From Caulobacter sp. CCH9-E1 (GTDB taxonomy: Bacteria; Pseudomonadota; Alphaproteobacteria; Caulobacterales; Caulobacteraceae): 43,211 nucleotides of DNA. Of the stretch, positions 9,174 to 18,135 are shown in pieces. The stretch is from assembly GCF_001556515.1 (NCBI RefSeq), contig NZ_LSJA01000099.1, positions 1 through 43,211 of the forward strand. The letters run 5' to 3'. Made by a program: the position numbers and the translations under genes. Under the pieces are notes generated by a model, which had not been told where the DNA came from, made no database searches, and saw only the letters and a list, made by a program, of their open reading frames with translations. Each line of letters opens with the position of its first letter. Position 1 is the first letter of the stretch.

Positions 9174-10772
9174 TTGGTCACGGCGGCTAAGACCGACATT
9201 CGCGGCGGGTCCGAGGCGGATCTGCGCGCGCAGTTGGCCGAAGCGCGCGCCGCTCTGGCCGACGAGGTCCGTAAGTCCGAGACCCTGGCGCGGGTCACCC
9301 AGGCGGTGGCCTCCAGCAGCGACGTCGGCTCTTGCGTCCAGGCGGTGATCGACGGCGGGCGCGAGATCATCGGCGCGGCCTATGGCGCGTTCTTCTACAA
9401 TGTCGTGGACGCGGACGGAGAATTCTACGCCCTCTATCGCCTGTCCGGCGCGCCGTACGAAGCGTTCGCGAGCTTCCCGACGCCGCGCAAGACCGAGGTC
9501 TTCGCGCCCACCTTCGACGGCGTGGGCGTGGTGCGGTCGGACGACATCACCCAGGACCCGCGCTATGGCCGCAACGCGCCCCGGCGCGGCATGCCGCCTG
9601 GCCATCTGCCGGTGCGCAGCTATCTGGCGATCCCGGTGACCACGCCCCAGGGCGCGGTGCTGGGCGGCCTCTTCTTCGGCGATCCCGAGCCCGGGCGGTT
9701 CACGGTCCGCGACGAGGCTCTGCTGGTCGGCCTCGGCGCCCAGGTGACGGTCACCATCGAGTCTATCCGGATCAACGCCGCCGCCCTGGATGAGCTGGAC
9801 CAGCGGCGTCGCGCCGAGGAGCGGTTGAAGTTCGCGCTGGACTCCGGGCGCATGGGCTCCTGGGACCTGGACGTGGCCACGCGGGCCTATGAAGCGTCGG
9901 ACCTGTGCAAGGCCAATTACGGCCGCCGGCCCGACCAGTCCTTCACCTTCGCGGATCTGATCGCCACGATCCATCCCGAAGACCGTCCCCGCATCATGGC
10001 CGCGATCGAGAGCGCGATCCGCGACGGCGCGGACTATGACGTCGAATACCGCGTGATCCTGCCCGCCGACGGCGAGCTGCGCTGGCTGCACGCCCGGGGC
10101 CGCGCGGCCCAGACCGCCGACGACGGCGGCGTGCGGCGCCTGGCCGGGGTCTCGCTGGACATCACCGAGCGCAAGCGCGCCGAGGAGCGCCAGAAGCTGC
10201 TGGTCAACGAGCTGAACCACCGGGTCAAGAACAGCCTGGCCACGGTGCAGTCGATCGCGGCCCAGACCTTGCGCTCCAACGCCTCTCCCGAATTCTTCCG
10301 CGAGGCGTTCGAAGCCCGCCTGATCGCCCTGTCCCACACCCATGACCTCTTGACCCGCGAAAGCTGGGAAGGCGCCAGCCTGCGCGAGGTGTTCGATGGC
10401 GAGCTGCACGCCATGGCCGGGGAGGATCGCGTCACCTTCGACTACGCGTCGGACCTGCGCCTCAATCCCAAGGCGGCGGTGGCGCTGGGCATGGGGATCC
10501 ACGAGCTGGCGACCAACGCCGTCAAGTACGGCGCCTGGTCGGTTCCGGACGGCCGCGTGATCGTCTCCTGGCGTCTCGAGCCCAATCTCCTGCGCCTGAC
10601 CTGGGCCGAGCGGGGCGGCCCGACGGTCAAGACTCCCACCCGCCGCGGCTTTGGCGCGCGGCTTCTTGAACGCGGCCTCGCGGCGGAGCTATCCGGGGGG
10701 GTCGAGCTGACTTATGATGCTTCTGGACTCGTCTGCCACATGGCGCTGCCCCTGCGCGCGCTGGAGCCCTGA
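9174..10772 (+). CDS. HWE-family sensor histidine kinase (GAF-PAS)
   Basis: 532 residues from a TTG start preceded by TGGAGGGG at good spacing. No membrane segment, so a cytosolic sensor. Order: a short coiled N-terminus (10-45), a GAF domain (about 45-200), a PAS/PAC domain (about 215-330 with GELRWLHARGRA and DITERKRAEE), then a HWE/HisKA_2 kinase core. The phospho-acceptor is His349 in ELNHRVKNSL; the N-box is HELATNAVKYGA, and the W-x-E of LTWAERGGP defines the HWE class. The response-regulator gene starts three bases after the stop, so this is an operon and probably a cognate pair. The ligand of the GAF/PAS domains is unknown. Confidence 0.92.
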   Translation: MVTAAKTDIRGGSEADLRAQLAEARAALADEVRKSETLARVTQAVASSSDVGSCVQAVIDGGREIIGAAYGAFFYNVVDADGEFYALYRLSGAPYEAFASFPTPRKTEVFAPTFDGVGVVRSDDITQDPRYGRNAPRRGMPPGHLPVRSYLAIPVTTPQGAVLGGLFFGDPEPGRFTVRDEALLVGLGAQVTVTIESIRINAAALDELDQRRRAEERLKFALDSGRMGSWDLDVATRAYEASDLCKANYGRRPDQSFTFADLIATIHPEDRPRIMAAIESAIRDGADYDVEYRVILPADGELRWLHARGRAAQTADDGGVRRLAGVSLDITERKRAEERQKLLVNELNHRVKNSLATVQSIAAQTLRSNASPEFFREAFEARLIALSHTHDLLTRESWEGASLREVFDGELHAMAGEDRVTFDYASDLRLNPKAAVALGMGIHELATNAVKYGAWSVPDGRVIVSWRLEPNLLRLTWAERGGPTVKTPTRRGFGARLLERGLAAELSGGVELTYDASGLVCHMALPLRALEP

Positions 10773-10775
10773 TCT

Positions 10776-11144
10776 ATGAAGACACTCTCGTCCCTGAAGG
10801 TGCTGGTCGTCGAAGACGAAGCGCTCGTTTCCATGTTGGTCGAGGACATGCTGACCGACCTTGGCTGCACGGTCGTCGGCCCCGCCGCCGAGATCGAGGA
10901 GGCCTTGAAGCTGGCCGGCTCGGCGGACATCGACGCGGCCCTGCTGGACGTGAACCTGGGCGGCCGCCCGATCTTCCCGGTCGCCGACGCCCTGCGCAGC
11001 CGCGGCGTGCCCTTCGCCTTCGCCAGCGGCTACGGCGAGGCGGGCATCAGCGAAGACCACAAGGGCTCGGCCGTGCTGCAAAAGCCCTTCCGCGAGGCCG
11101 ACCTGCGCCGCGTCCTGGAAGGCCTGGTCGCGCAGACGGCCTAA
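10776..11144 (+). CDS. Single-domain response regulator (FAT GUY type)
   Basis: 122 residues, receiver domain only with no output domain. Acidic pocket E13-D14, phospho-acceptor Asp58 in ALLDVNLGG, and the conserved Lys103 in LQKPF. The segment PFAFASGYG in place of the usual Thr/Ser strand is the signature of the FAT GUY group of alphaproteobacterial stand-alone receivers, which typically pair with HWE kinases. It sits three bases downstream of such a kinase and is followed by a strong terminator at 11198-11230. It probably acts as a phospho-signal carrier or sink; the partner beyond the kinase is not visible. Confidence 0.93.
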   Translation: MKTLSSLKVLVVEDEALVSMLVEDMLTDLGCTVVGPAAEIEEALKLAGSADIDAALLDVNLGGRPIFPVADALRSRGVPFAFASGYGEAGISEDHKGSAVLQKPFREADLRRVLEGLVAQTA

Positions 11145-11197
11145 GGCCAAACCGCATTTGATGGGCGCGGCGCTCCGCCGTTCCCGTCCATGAGAAA

Positions 11198-11230
11198 GGC
11201 TCCCGCCTCGCGACGGGAGCCTCTTTTTTT
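11198..11230 (+). terminator. Intrinsic terminator of the kinase/response-regulator operon
   Basis: Stem GGCTCCCG (11198-11205) pairs with CGGGAGCC (11214-11221) around an 8-base loop, followed by TC and seven T residues. It lies 53 bases after the response-regulator stop and before the 3' end of the convergent receptor gene. Confidence 0.88.
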
Positions 11231-11288
11231 GGTCTGCTGTCGAGATCTTCGGACCAGGCTCCCGAAAGAGCCCGGTCCGAGCGCCTGC

Positions 11289-14200
11289 TTAGAACTTGGC
11301 GTTGATCGCGAACTGCCAGGTGCGGCCGGCCGTGCTGTAGATCGTGCCGTCGCGTTGGTCTTCAAACCGCTTGTCGGCGACGTTGTTGACGTTGAAGCGC
11401 AGCTGCAGCTTCTCGGTCAGATCGTAGCCGAAGTACAGGCTGTAGACCGCATAGCCCTTGCGGGTCAGGTAGGCGTTGTTTTCGATCGTGGCCGGCGTCG
11501 AGCCGCTAAAGCGGATCGTGTCGCTGACCGTGCCGATGTTCACGCTGGTCGTGAACTTCTTCAGGCTGTAGGCGATCGTCGTGTTCGACTGCCAACGCGG
11601 CACCGAAGCGCCCGTGTTGTTGCTCGGGTTGAACGCGCCCAGATAGTACTGGTTGTCGGACGACAGGCCCGTGGGGCTGAAGGTCGACTCCAGGGTGCGG
11701 AACACGTTGCTGTTGATCGAGATCCGGCCCAGGTCACCATCCTGACGGACCAGTTCCGCCAGGTTGAAGCGGTAGCTGACCACGGCGTTGACCGAGCGGA
11801 TGGTGCTCTGACCCAGGTTCAGATAGCTCGAGCTCCAGCCATCCTTCATCGCGAACTTCAGGTTCGACGTCGGTTCGGCGCCCGACGTGTAACGCGCGAA
11901 GGCGTCGCAGGTGTTGGTGCCGAACTGGGCCTGATTGTTCGGATAGACGGCCGAGTCGTAGCAGTAGGCCGACAGCTGATCCAGCGACACGCGGCTCAGT
12001 TGGTCCTTCAGCTTGATGTCGGCGTAGTCGATCGACATCCGCAGGCCCGGGATGAAGCGCGGCGCGAGGACGACGCCAGCGGTCCAGCTTTCACCCTTTT
12101 CAGGCTTCAGGCCCATGTTGCCGAAGCGGGCGCCCAGCAGCGACAGCGAAGGCGGGCTGTAGCTATTGAGGAAGTTCAGGGCGTCGGCGTCCGTGACGGC
12201 GTAACCGGCGGCCTTCACAGCAGCGATACAGTTGGCCTTGCGGTTGGCCGGGTTCGAACCGCCGCCGATGTTGGCGGTCGAGCAAGGATCGGCCGGCGTC
12301 GTGAACGCCGGTTGCCCGCCGAGGAACAGTTCCACGCCGTCCGGCTGGCGGATCGAGCGGGTGATGTTGCCGCGGAAGCTGATGTCCTTGATCGGCTGGA
12401 AGGTGCCGGCCAGCGACCAGATCTTGGCGGTGTCGCCGTCGTAGTCCGGGTTGATCGTCTTGCCGAGGGCGTTGACGAAGCTCGGCGCGCTGCCGGTTTG
12501 CTTCGACCAGCGGACCGCCGGGTTGATGTCCAGACGCTCGGCGAACGGCAGGCTGAAGTCGCCGCCCAGCAGCGGGATGTTCAGCTCGACGCCGTATTCC
12601 TGAGCGGTGGTCTCATACGCGGTGCGCGCGATCGCGGCCGAACGGGTGCGGCCGTACTGCGAGATATTGTCGACCCAGTAGTCGTTGTTGGTCGTGCGGC
12701 GTTCGCCAGACACGGCCACGCCGACCGGGCCCGCCGGCAGGTTGAACAGATCGCCGCTGATCGAGCCTTGCAGGAAGGTCTGGGTGTTCTCGAAGGCGTA
12801 GAACTGCGGCGTGGTCACATAGGCGCGAGCCGCGGCCGACATCTGACCATAGCCGAACGGGTTCAGCGGCTGGCAGCTGTCGATCATCGACTGCGTGACG
12901 ACCGGGGTGTACGGCGTCTTGGTGATCACGCCGTTCGCGCCCGGCTGATCGACCAGGTTGGCGGTCACGCCGTTCGGCGACTTGCCCAGATAGGCCGAAG
13001 GGTTGGTCTGGGCGCGGCAGACGATCTTGCCGCTGGCGTCCAGCGTCGTGTCGATGGCGAGGTTGTACTCGATGTCCTTGATGCTGTTGAAGTCGACGCG
13101 GCCGCTCGAACGACCCCAGGTGTACGAGGCGTCCCAGGTCCAGTTGCGCCCCAGCAGGTCGAAGTCGCCTTTCAGGCCGTTGACTAGGTTGCTGGTGTCG
13201 GTCTTGCCCCACAGCGGGTTGTCGCCCAGCAGGTCTTGGTTGGTGCGCGACAGCAGGAAGTTGCCGGCGGTGTTGACCGCGCCGGAGTCACGCAGGACCT
13301 GACGCGACGTCGCGCTCAGATAGGGGTTGTCGATGCTGAGGTAGAGACCCGACGTCTCCACGCCCGTGCTGGTGACGCTGTTCGACGACACGGCGTTGCG
13401 CGGCAGGCGCGTCGAGACCGACGAGAAGATGTTCTGGGTGTAGAACGTCAGGTGGTCATTGACGTCGAAGGTGCCGAACAGCGTCCCGACCTTACGCTTT
13501 TGGGCGTTCTGGATCAGGGTGTAGCGGCTGTTGTCATAGCCCTTGGTGCCCGGCGCGGCGCTGATCGTGCCGAGGTCGGTCGCGCCGATATTGGCGAACG
13601 ACCAGTTCACGGCCTCGCCGCTGTCGGTGAAGCGGACCGGCTTGGCGATGAACGGGAACAGGGCGCTGGTGCGCGGGTCGGTGTTCGCGACGCGCGGCAT
13701 GTTCGTGTACAGCGAGCCGACGATCAGGTTGATGTCGGTGTTCGGGTTCGCCAGCAGGTATTCCCGCAGGGTCGGCAGTTTGCTCTGCAGGACGTTGAGG
13801 GCCAGCGTGTTCAGCTGGGTCCCCGTGAGGCCGGTCGGCGCCGTGACGCCGTACTTGGCGAACACCTGCGCCGCAGTGACGGTCGAGGGGAGCGTGGCGG
13901 GCGCGAAGTTCGGGAACATGCCCGCGGTCAGAGTGCCCGCGTAGATGCCGTTGCCGGTCGGGATGCCGGGGACCAGCTGCAGGTTCGAGGTGATCAGGCC
14001 GCCGCCGGCGACGCACGAGTTCACGCCGACGATCTTCTGGGCGCAGGCGCTCGTGCCCGAGGTCGGGGCGAAGGCGACGCCCGAGGCCCACTGCATGGCC
14101 GTGCGGGAGTTATAGGCATAGGCCGTCGACGGAATGCCGTCGTCGGACGTGCGCAGGAACGCGCCGTTGTTCAGGTTGGCGACGTCGATCGCGGCGGTCG

Positions 14201-14972
14201 GCGAGAAGTTCGGGTTGCGCTTGGCGCCGTTAAAGGCGTTGGTGACCGAGGTCGCCGTGTCGATGTACCACGGGCGGTCGTCAGCGTAGAGGGCGTCGGT
14301 CTTGGTGTATTCGAACGAGACGACCAGGTTGGCGCGGTCGTTGAACAGGTTCGAGCCATAGATGGCGTTGAAGCTGTAGCGGTTGGCGTCGCCCTTGTCG
14401 GTGGTGCGGAACGCCGCACGCGCTTCGGCGCCGACGAAACGGTCCTTGATGATGTAGTTGATCACGCCGGCGATCGCGTCCGAGCCGTAGGCGGCCGCGC
14501 CGCCGACGGTCAGGGTGTCGACGTGGTCGATCATCTGGGCGGGGATGGCGCTGATGTCGACCTGCGAGCCGGCGTAGTTACCCGACACGAACAGTGTGGA
14601 GGCGTTGCTCGACACCATGCGACGGCCGTTGACCAGCGTCAGGGTGCGCTGCGGCCCCAGGTTCAGCAGGTCGGCATAGGCCACGCCGAGGCTCGAGGTC
14701 TGACCGCCGTTGCTACCATAAGGGCTGGCGCCCGAGCCCACCTGCGGCTGGCTCAGCACGATGTCGTAGGCGTTGTTGAAGCCGCGCTGGATGATCTCTT
14801 CTTTGGTGACCTGAACCCCGGGGATGGTCCCGTCGAACTGCGGACGCTTGATGCGCGAGCCGGTGACGACGATCTCGGTCACGGCGGTCGTCTGACCGCC
14901 AGCTTCCTGAGCATAGGCCGCGCCGCCCAGAACCGCGCTCGCCGCGACGCCCGCGAACAAAACAAACTTCAT
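11289..14972 (-). CDS. Large TonB-dependent outer-membrane receptor
   Basis: 1227 residues from the ATG at 14972. This start puts the signal peptide MKFVLFAGVAASAVLGGAAYA first (cleavage after about residue 21); the frame is open for a further 29 codons upstream without signal character. A TonB-box-like segment TEIVVTGSRI follows at about 33-42. The plug domain is at about 45-180 with LGPQRTLTLVNGRR and AYGSDAIAGVINYI. The 22-strand barrel includes the LKPEKGESWTAGV segment typical of the family and ends in a C-terminal Phe (FAINAKF). The protein takes up a large nutrient across the outer membrane; the substrate cannot be told from sequence. It is of the long class (>1000 residues) abundant in Caulobacter. 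No transporter gene is adjacent. Confidence 0.95.
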   Translation of the reverse strand: MKFVLFAGVAASAVLGGAAYAQEAGGQTTAVTEIVVTGSRIKRPQFDGTIPGVQVTKEEIIQRGFNNAYDIVLSQPQVGSGASPYGSNGGQTSSLGVAYADLLNLGPQRTLTLVNGRRMVSSNASTLFVSGNYAGSQVDISAIPAQMIDHVDTLTVGGAAAYGSDAIAGVINYIIKDRFVGAEARAAFRTTDKGDANRYSFNAIYGSNLFNDRANLVVSFEYTKTDALYADDRPWYIDTATSVTNAFNGAKRNPNFSPTAAIDVANLNNGAFLRTSDDGIPSTAYAYNSRTAMQWASGVAFAPTSGTSACAQKIVGVNSCVAGGGLITSNLQLVPGIPTGNGIYAGTLTAGMFPNFAPATLPSTVTAAQVFAKYGVTAPTGLTGTQLNTLALNVLQSKLPTLREYLLANPNTDINLIVGSLYTNMPRVANTDPRTSALFPFIAKPVRFTDSGEAVNWSFANIGATDLGTISAAPGTKGYDNSRYTLIQNAQKRKVGTLFGTFDVNDHLTFYTQNIFSSVSTRLPRNAVSSNSVTSTGVETSGLYLSIDNPYLSATSRQVLRDSGAVNTAGNFLLSRTNQDLLGDNPLWGKTDTSNLVNGLKGDFDLLGRNWTWDASYTWGRSSGRVDFNSIKDIEYNLAIDTTLDASGKIVCRAQTNPSAYLGKSPNGVTANLVDQPGANGVITKTPYTPVVTQSMIDSCQPLNPFGYGQMSAAARAYVTTPQFYAFENTQTFLQGSISGDLFNLPAGPVGVAVSGERRTTNNDYWVDNISQYGRTRSAAIARTAYETTAQEYGVELNIPLLGGDFSLPFAERLDINPAVRWSKQTGSAPSFVNALGKTINPDYDGDTAKIWSLAGTFQPIKDISFRGNITRSIRQPDGVELFLGGQPAFTTPADPCSTANIGGGSNPANRKANCIAAVKAAGYAVTDADALNFLNSYSPPSLSLLGARFGNMGLKPEKGESWTAGVVLAPRFIPGLRMSIDYADIKLKDQLSRVSLDQLSAYCYDSAVYPNNQAQFGTNTCDAFARYTSGAEPTSNLKFAMKDGWSSSYLNLGQSTIRSVNAVVSYRFNLAELVRQDGDLGRISINSNVFRTLESTFSPTGLSSDNQYYLGAFNPSNNTGASVPRWQSNTTIAYSLKKFTTSVNIGTVSDTIRFSGSTPATIENNAYLTRKGYAVYSLYFGYDLTEKLQLRFNVNNVADKRFEDQRDGTIYSTAGRTWQFAINAKF

Positions 14973-15502
14973 TTTTTCAGAACCCCCGAAATAATTTGCC
15001 CCCGCGTTTAAGCGGGGGTCACCCCTGGCGCTCGCCCGGACGAGGGTAATTTGGAGCAAAATGTGGCGAAAGCGTCAAATTTCGTGCACTTCGACACGCC
15101 GCCGCAATGTTTTTGCACAAAACCACCTTGTTCGGAGCTTTGCCTTACATTAATCCGGCCCTGAGCAGCGTCAGATCGCCGGATATATAAAAAAGACGCC
15201 GCCCAGCGGCCTCTCCCGCCAGCGGATCTCTGTCGAGATTGTGGCGGAGGGGCCCGCTCAGCGCGGCCTTTGAGGCAGAAGAAGGCCAAAAAGCGGCCAA
15301 ACAGTGTTCGATTTGTGGGGTAAAAAATGCCCCGCCTGAGGCCGCATTACACAGATTTAACAGTCAAGTTTGAGCAAGATTATTCCAAATGTCGCAAACA
15401 GGCGCTGAAAATGTGACTTTTTGGTAACATTTGAGGATGGAGCGACGGCGGCGCGGTTTTCGGATGCCGCCGATCGCCGAACCCGTACGGAAGGAGGCTA
15501 AC
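14973..15502. other. Long non-coding region upstream of the receptor gene
   Basis: 530 bases between the receptor start and the cdd stop. They hold a perfect hairpin CCCCCGC/GCGGGGG (14999-15005 with 15012-15018), 26 bases before the receptor ATG and therefore in its likely leader. There are also AT-rich tracts at about 15050-15150 and 15340-15440, suited to a promoter, and a second GC-rich block with short inverted repeats at 15185-15300. A 93-codon minus-strand frame at 15008-15289 has no Shine-Dalgarno sequence and an atypical composition, so I do not call it a gene. I recognise no Fur box or known riboswitch. Confidence 0.6.
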
Positions 15503-15931
15503 TCAGTCCAGGTCGACCGGCCCGAAAGCCTGCGGCAGCAGGGTCCAGAACGGCGTCCGGGCGGTGGGCGCGCCGCCCTGCACGGAGACGATCTCGCAAG
15601 TCCTGGCGGCGAACTCGGCGATGCGCTGACGGCAGGCGCCGCAGGGCTGGACCACCGCGTCGGAGCCGGCCGCGATCAGCACCTTTTCGATGCGGCGCGC
15701 GCCGCCAGCCGTGATCATCGCGCCGATCGCCGTCTGCTCGGCGCAGGTGCCGGAGGGATAGGCGGCGTTCTCGACATTGACGCCGTAGTGGGCCCGCCCC
15801 TCGTCGTCGATCACCGCCGCCGCCACCGTGAAGTTGGAGTAGCGGGCGTAGGACCGCTCCAGCAGCGCGGGCAACGCCGCGGCGGCGGTTTGTTCAAGGG
15901 TGTCGGACGAGGAAATGACGTCGGCGCTCAT
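15503..15931 (-). CDS. cdd: Cytidine deaminase
   Basis: Hydrolyses cytidine/deoxycytidine to (deoxy)uridine in pyrimidine salvage. 142 residues from the ATG at 15931, a normal length for the tetrameric form; an upstream in-frame ATG at 15955 is less likely. Zinc site: Cys63-Ala-Glu65 (GTCAEQTAIG) and the PCGAC pair Cys97 and Cys100, with Glu65 as the catalytic proton shuttle. The substrate-binding VNVENAAYPS is at 51-60. It is on the same strand as bolA, which lies upstream with a 90-base gap. Confidence 0.95.
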   Translation of the reverse strand: MSADVISSSDTLEQTAAAALPALLERSYARYSNFTVAAAVIDDEGRAHYGVNVENAAYPSGTCAEQTAIGAMITAGGARRIEKVLIAAGSDAVVQPCGACRQRIAEFAARTCEIVSVQGGAPTARTPFWTLLPQAFGPVDLD

Positions 15932-16021
15932 GCTAATCCTGCCTGCCCCGGCCAAGATCGCGCCGGGGAGAGAGGCAATCAGTCGCGGCGCCGGCGCGCA
16001 AGCTCAAAATCGCGCGCGAGC

Positions 16022-16294
16022 TCAAGCCTCGCCCGGCGCGGTGGCGACGATCGACAGCGCGTGAACAGGCCCCGCCAGTTCGTCGGCCAGCGCCTTCATC
16101 ACCATGCGTTGGCGCATCACCCGCGCCTTGCCGGCGAAGGCCTCGGCCTCGATGCGCAGGGTGAAGTGGCTTTCGCCCGCGCCGCTATGGCCCGCGTGGC
16201 CGTGGTGGCGGTCGCTGTCGTCGATCAGCTCCAGCCGCGACGGCGAAAAAGCGGCCTCCAGTTTGCCTCGAATAGCTTCCGCAACGGCGCCCAT
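16022..16294 (-). CDS. bolA: BolA family protein
   Basis: 90 residues from the ATG at 16294, which has GGGAG upstream at good spacing; an ATG seven codons earlier is possible. The BolA fold is recognised from the helix-strand pattern, the ESHFTLRIEAEAF strand and the VMRQRMVMKALADEL helix (the RHR/QRMV-type signature). The HHGHAGH segment near residue 30 supplies His residues that in the family can help bind Fe-S clusters with monothiol glutaredoxins. It is divergent from the J-domain gene, an arrangement often seen in alphaproteobacteria together with cobS. Confidence 0.93.
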   Translation of the reverse strand: MGAVAEAIRGKLEAAFSPSRLELIDDSDRHHGHAGHSGAGESHFTLRIEAEAFAGKARVMRQRMVMKALADELAGPVHALSIVATAPGEA

Positions 16295-16353
16295 CACGCG
16301 ACTCCCGCATGTCAATCCTTGAACGGAAATAGCGCGGGCTTACTCTAAGCGCC

Positions 16354-17004
16354 ATGAGCCGGCCGTTCGAGTACCGCCCCAAATTTTATGACATCCGGGT
16401 CAGGCCGCCCAAGGACGGCGAGGACGACCATATCGAGGATGTCCTGCGCCTGAAGCCGGGCGAGAAGCCCTGCGACCATCCCGACTGCCGCCTGCCCGGT
16501 TCGGCCAAGGCGCCGAAGTCGCGCGACATGCCCGACCAGCACTACTGGTTCTGTCAGCGCCACGCGGCCGAGTACAACAAGAACTGGAACTTCTACGCCG
16601 GCATGACCGAGGCGCAGATCCGGGCCGAGCAGGAAACCGAGCGCATGACCGGCGGCCGGCCGACCTGGAGCTTCAAGGCCGACGCCCGCTCGCGCGAGGC
16701 CGCCGCCCAGGCCGCCCGCGACGCCCGCGCCTTCGCCGACCCGTTCGGCATCTTCCGCGCCCAGCAGCGCCGCGCCGAATCGCAGCGCACCGCCGCCGAG
16801 CGCGGTTTGGGCAAGCTGGAGCGCCAGGCCCTGGCCGACCTCGACCTCGAGGCCGGCGCCGACGGCGCGGCGATCAAGGCCAAGTACAAGGAGCTGCTCA
16901 AGCGCTGCCACCCCGACGCCAACGGCGGCGACCGCAGCGCCGAGCACAAGCTGCAGCGCGTGATCAAGGCCTATAAGCAGTTGCAGAAGTCGGGGCTGGT
17001 CTAG
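16354..17004 (+). CDS. J-domain co-chaperone (C-terminal J domain)
   Basis: 216 residues. The J domain is at the C-terminus (about 150-212) with the diagnostic His186-Pro187-Asp188, so it should stimulate DnaK ATPase. The N-terminal part contains Cys/His pairs (CDHPDCRLPG and WFCQRH), a possible small metal site, and a Gln/Arg-rich linker. In many alphaproteobacteria a gene of this type lies between bolA and cobS; here five genes separate it from cobS. The last 42 bases of its J-domain helix (16936-16977) are repeated almost exactly at 18039-18080, as part of a recombination scar. Confidence 0.92.
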   Translation: MSRPFEYRPKFYDIRVRPPKDGEDDHIEDVLRLKPGEKPCDHPDCRLPGSAKAPKSRDMPDQHYWFCQRHAAEYNKNWNFYAGMTEAQIRAEQETERMTGGRPTWSFKADARSREAAAQAARDARAFADPFGIFRAQQRRAESQRTAAERGLGKLERQALADLDLEAGADGAAIKAKYKELLKRCHPDANGGDRSAEHKLQRVIKAYKQLQKSGLV

Positions 17005-17017
17005 GTCCGTAGCCCGG

Positions 17018-17887
17018 CTAGAAGTCGGGCGGCATGATGAAGGTGTGATCCCAGGTCGGGTATTCTCCGTCCCGAACCGACACCGCGCGGGCCTTCTGGC
17101 TGTACCAGAGATGATGATCGGGCCCGAGCGACAGATGCTCGCAATAGAGTGTCTGGTCGTGATTGCGCAGGAAATCGAACGTCGTGGTGTACTCCCAGAT
17201 ATCGCCTTTGGGAGGCTTGGCGCGCTTGGCTTGCCAGACCGAGGCGACCTTGACGTCCGTTCCGAAGATCGACCGGAGAGGATGATGCGGCACCTTATCC
17301 AGGTCGCGGACGTAGTGCTTGATGAAAGGCTCGACCGCGCGGTCCAGGGCCAGTCCCTGGCGATGGGCGTAGCCGGCGGCGGCGTTCGCGAAGCCGGCCG
17401 AGGCCACGCCGACCACCCGGATCGCGGCCGGCGCATGGGATGACAACGCCCGGGCCAGCATGCCCTGGATCTCGGCCAGCGCGCCGCCAAGCGAGTGGCC
17501 GGTGATCAGAAGCTTTTCAGCGGGCAGACCCTTGTCGTGGCAGGATTCGATAGCCTCGCGCAGGAACGTCGCCGCCGGCGCGATCTGCAGGTCGGGATCG
17601 TTGAACAGGCCAGCCGATATGTTGGCCCACCAGTCCGCGAAAGACTTGATCCCCTCGGTGCCCCTGTTGACCACCACCAGGCTGCGGCTGGCGGGATGGT
17701 GAAGCGCCGCCGCGTCATAGCCCCCGGGGACATTGGCCCGTTCGAGGATGTCCCAGCCCAGCAGGCCCTCAAGCCGCGAGAGCCCCGTCGCGGGATCCTT
17801 GTAGGCCGCCGCCGCCAGGCCGGCCGCCACCTGATCGCTCAGGATGGCGTCCTGAGCATGCGAGATCAAAAACGCCCCTAGATCCAT
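17018..17887 (-). CDS. Lipase-like alpha/beta hydrolase
   Basis: 289 residues from the ATG at 17887, which has GGGGAGGGGAG just upstream. The nucleophile elbow LLITGHSLGGALAE gives Ser132; upstream VVNRGTEG is the class-3-lipase-like oxyanion strand, and an Asp in the region around 200-230 and a late His (HHLWYS) are candidates for the rest of the triad. No signal peptide. It is in reverse orientation between the J-domain gene and the duplication scar, ending 13 bases from the J-gene stop. Class 3 lipase/DUF2974-like is a family-level guess; the substrate is unknown. Confidence 0.85.
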   Translation of the reverse strand: MDLGAFLISHAQDAILSDQVAAGLAAAAYKDPATGLSRLEGLLGWDILERANVPGGYDAAALHHPASRSLVVVNRGTEGIKSFADWWANISAGLFNDPDLQIAPAATFLREAIESCHDKGLPAEKLLITGHSLGGALAEIQGMLARALSSHAPAAIRVVGVASAGFANAAAGYAHRQGLALDRAVEPFIKHYVRDLDKVPHHPLRSIFGTDVKVASVWQAKRAKPPKGDIWEYTTTFDFLRNHDQTLYCEHLSLGPDHHLWYSQKARAVSVRDGEYPTWDHTFIMPPDF

Positions 17888-17958
17888 GGCTCCCCTCCCC
17901 GGCGACCAGGAATTCTCGGAAAGAGTGTTTTTCGACGACCTCACACGGTCAAGGCAAA

Positions 17959-18096
17959 CTTGCGGCGCACGGCGCGAATGGGCCATTGTCGCGCGCCAGC
18001 GCGCGGCGGGCCGATCCGGAGTGGCGCGCGCCCGTCGAAGCGCCGAACACAAGCTGCAGCGCGTGATCAAGGCCTATAAGGCGGGACGGGTCTAGG
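17959..18096 (+). pseudogene. Chimeric scar: start of 19078 gene fused to end of J-domain gene
   Basis: Positions 17959-18011 match the leader of the gene at 19078 (19012 onward) with a few substitutions. After a roughly 25-base deletion, 18012-18046 is identical to 19089-19123. From 18039 to 18080 the sequence matches 16936-16977, the end of the J-domain gene, with one mismatch, and a stop codon follows. The switch occurs within AGCGCCGA, which is present in both parents. In the J frame the fragment still reads SAEHKLQRVIKAYK. It has no complete domain and is not expected to make a functional product. Confidence 0.85.
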
Positions 18097-18135
18097 CGCC
18101 TGGACCGCAGTCGCGCCCCTGGAGAGTTTGAGCCG

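Noticed and set aside
11190..15011. Two long open frames (665 and 591 codons) on the plus strand opposite the TonB receptor
   Set aside because: They are antisense shadows of a highly biased GC-rich gene; their translations are Arg/Gly/Val-rich with no domain, and the minus-strand frame has a signal peptide, plug and barrel.
15008..15289. 93-codon minus-strand frame upstream of the receptor gene
   Set aside because: No Shine-Dalgarno, unusual composition, and it overlaps the leader hairpin; treated as non-coding.
17886..18095. 69-codon plus-strand frame ending in SAEHKLQRVIKAYK
   Set aside because: It is read through the chimeric scar; only the J-gene tail is meaningful, so it is listed as a fragment, not a gene.
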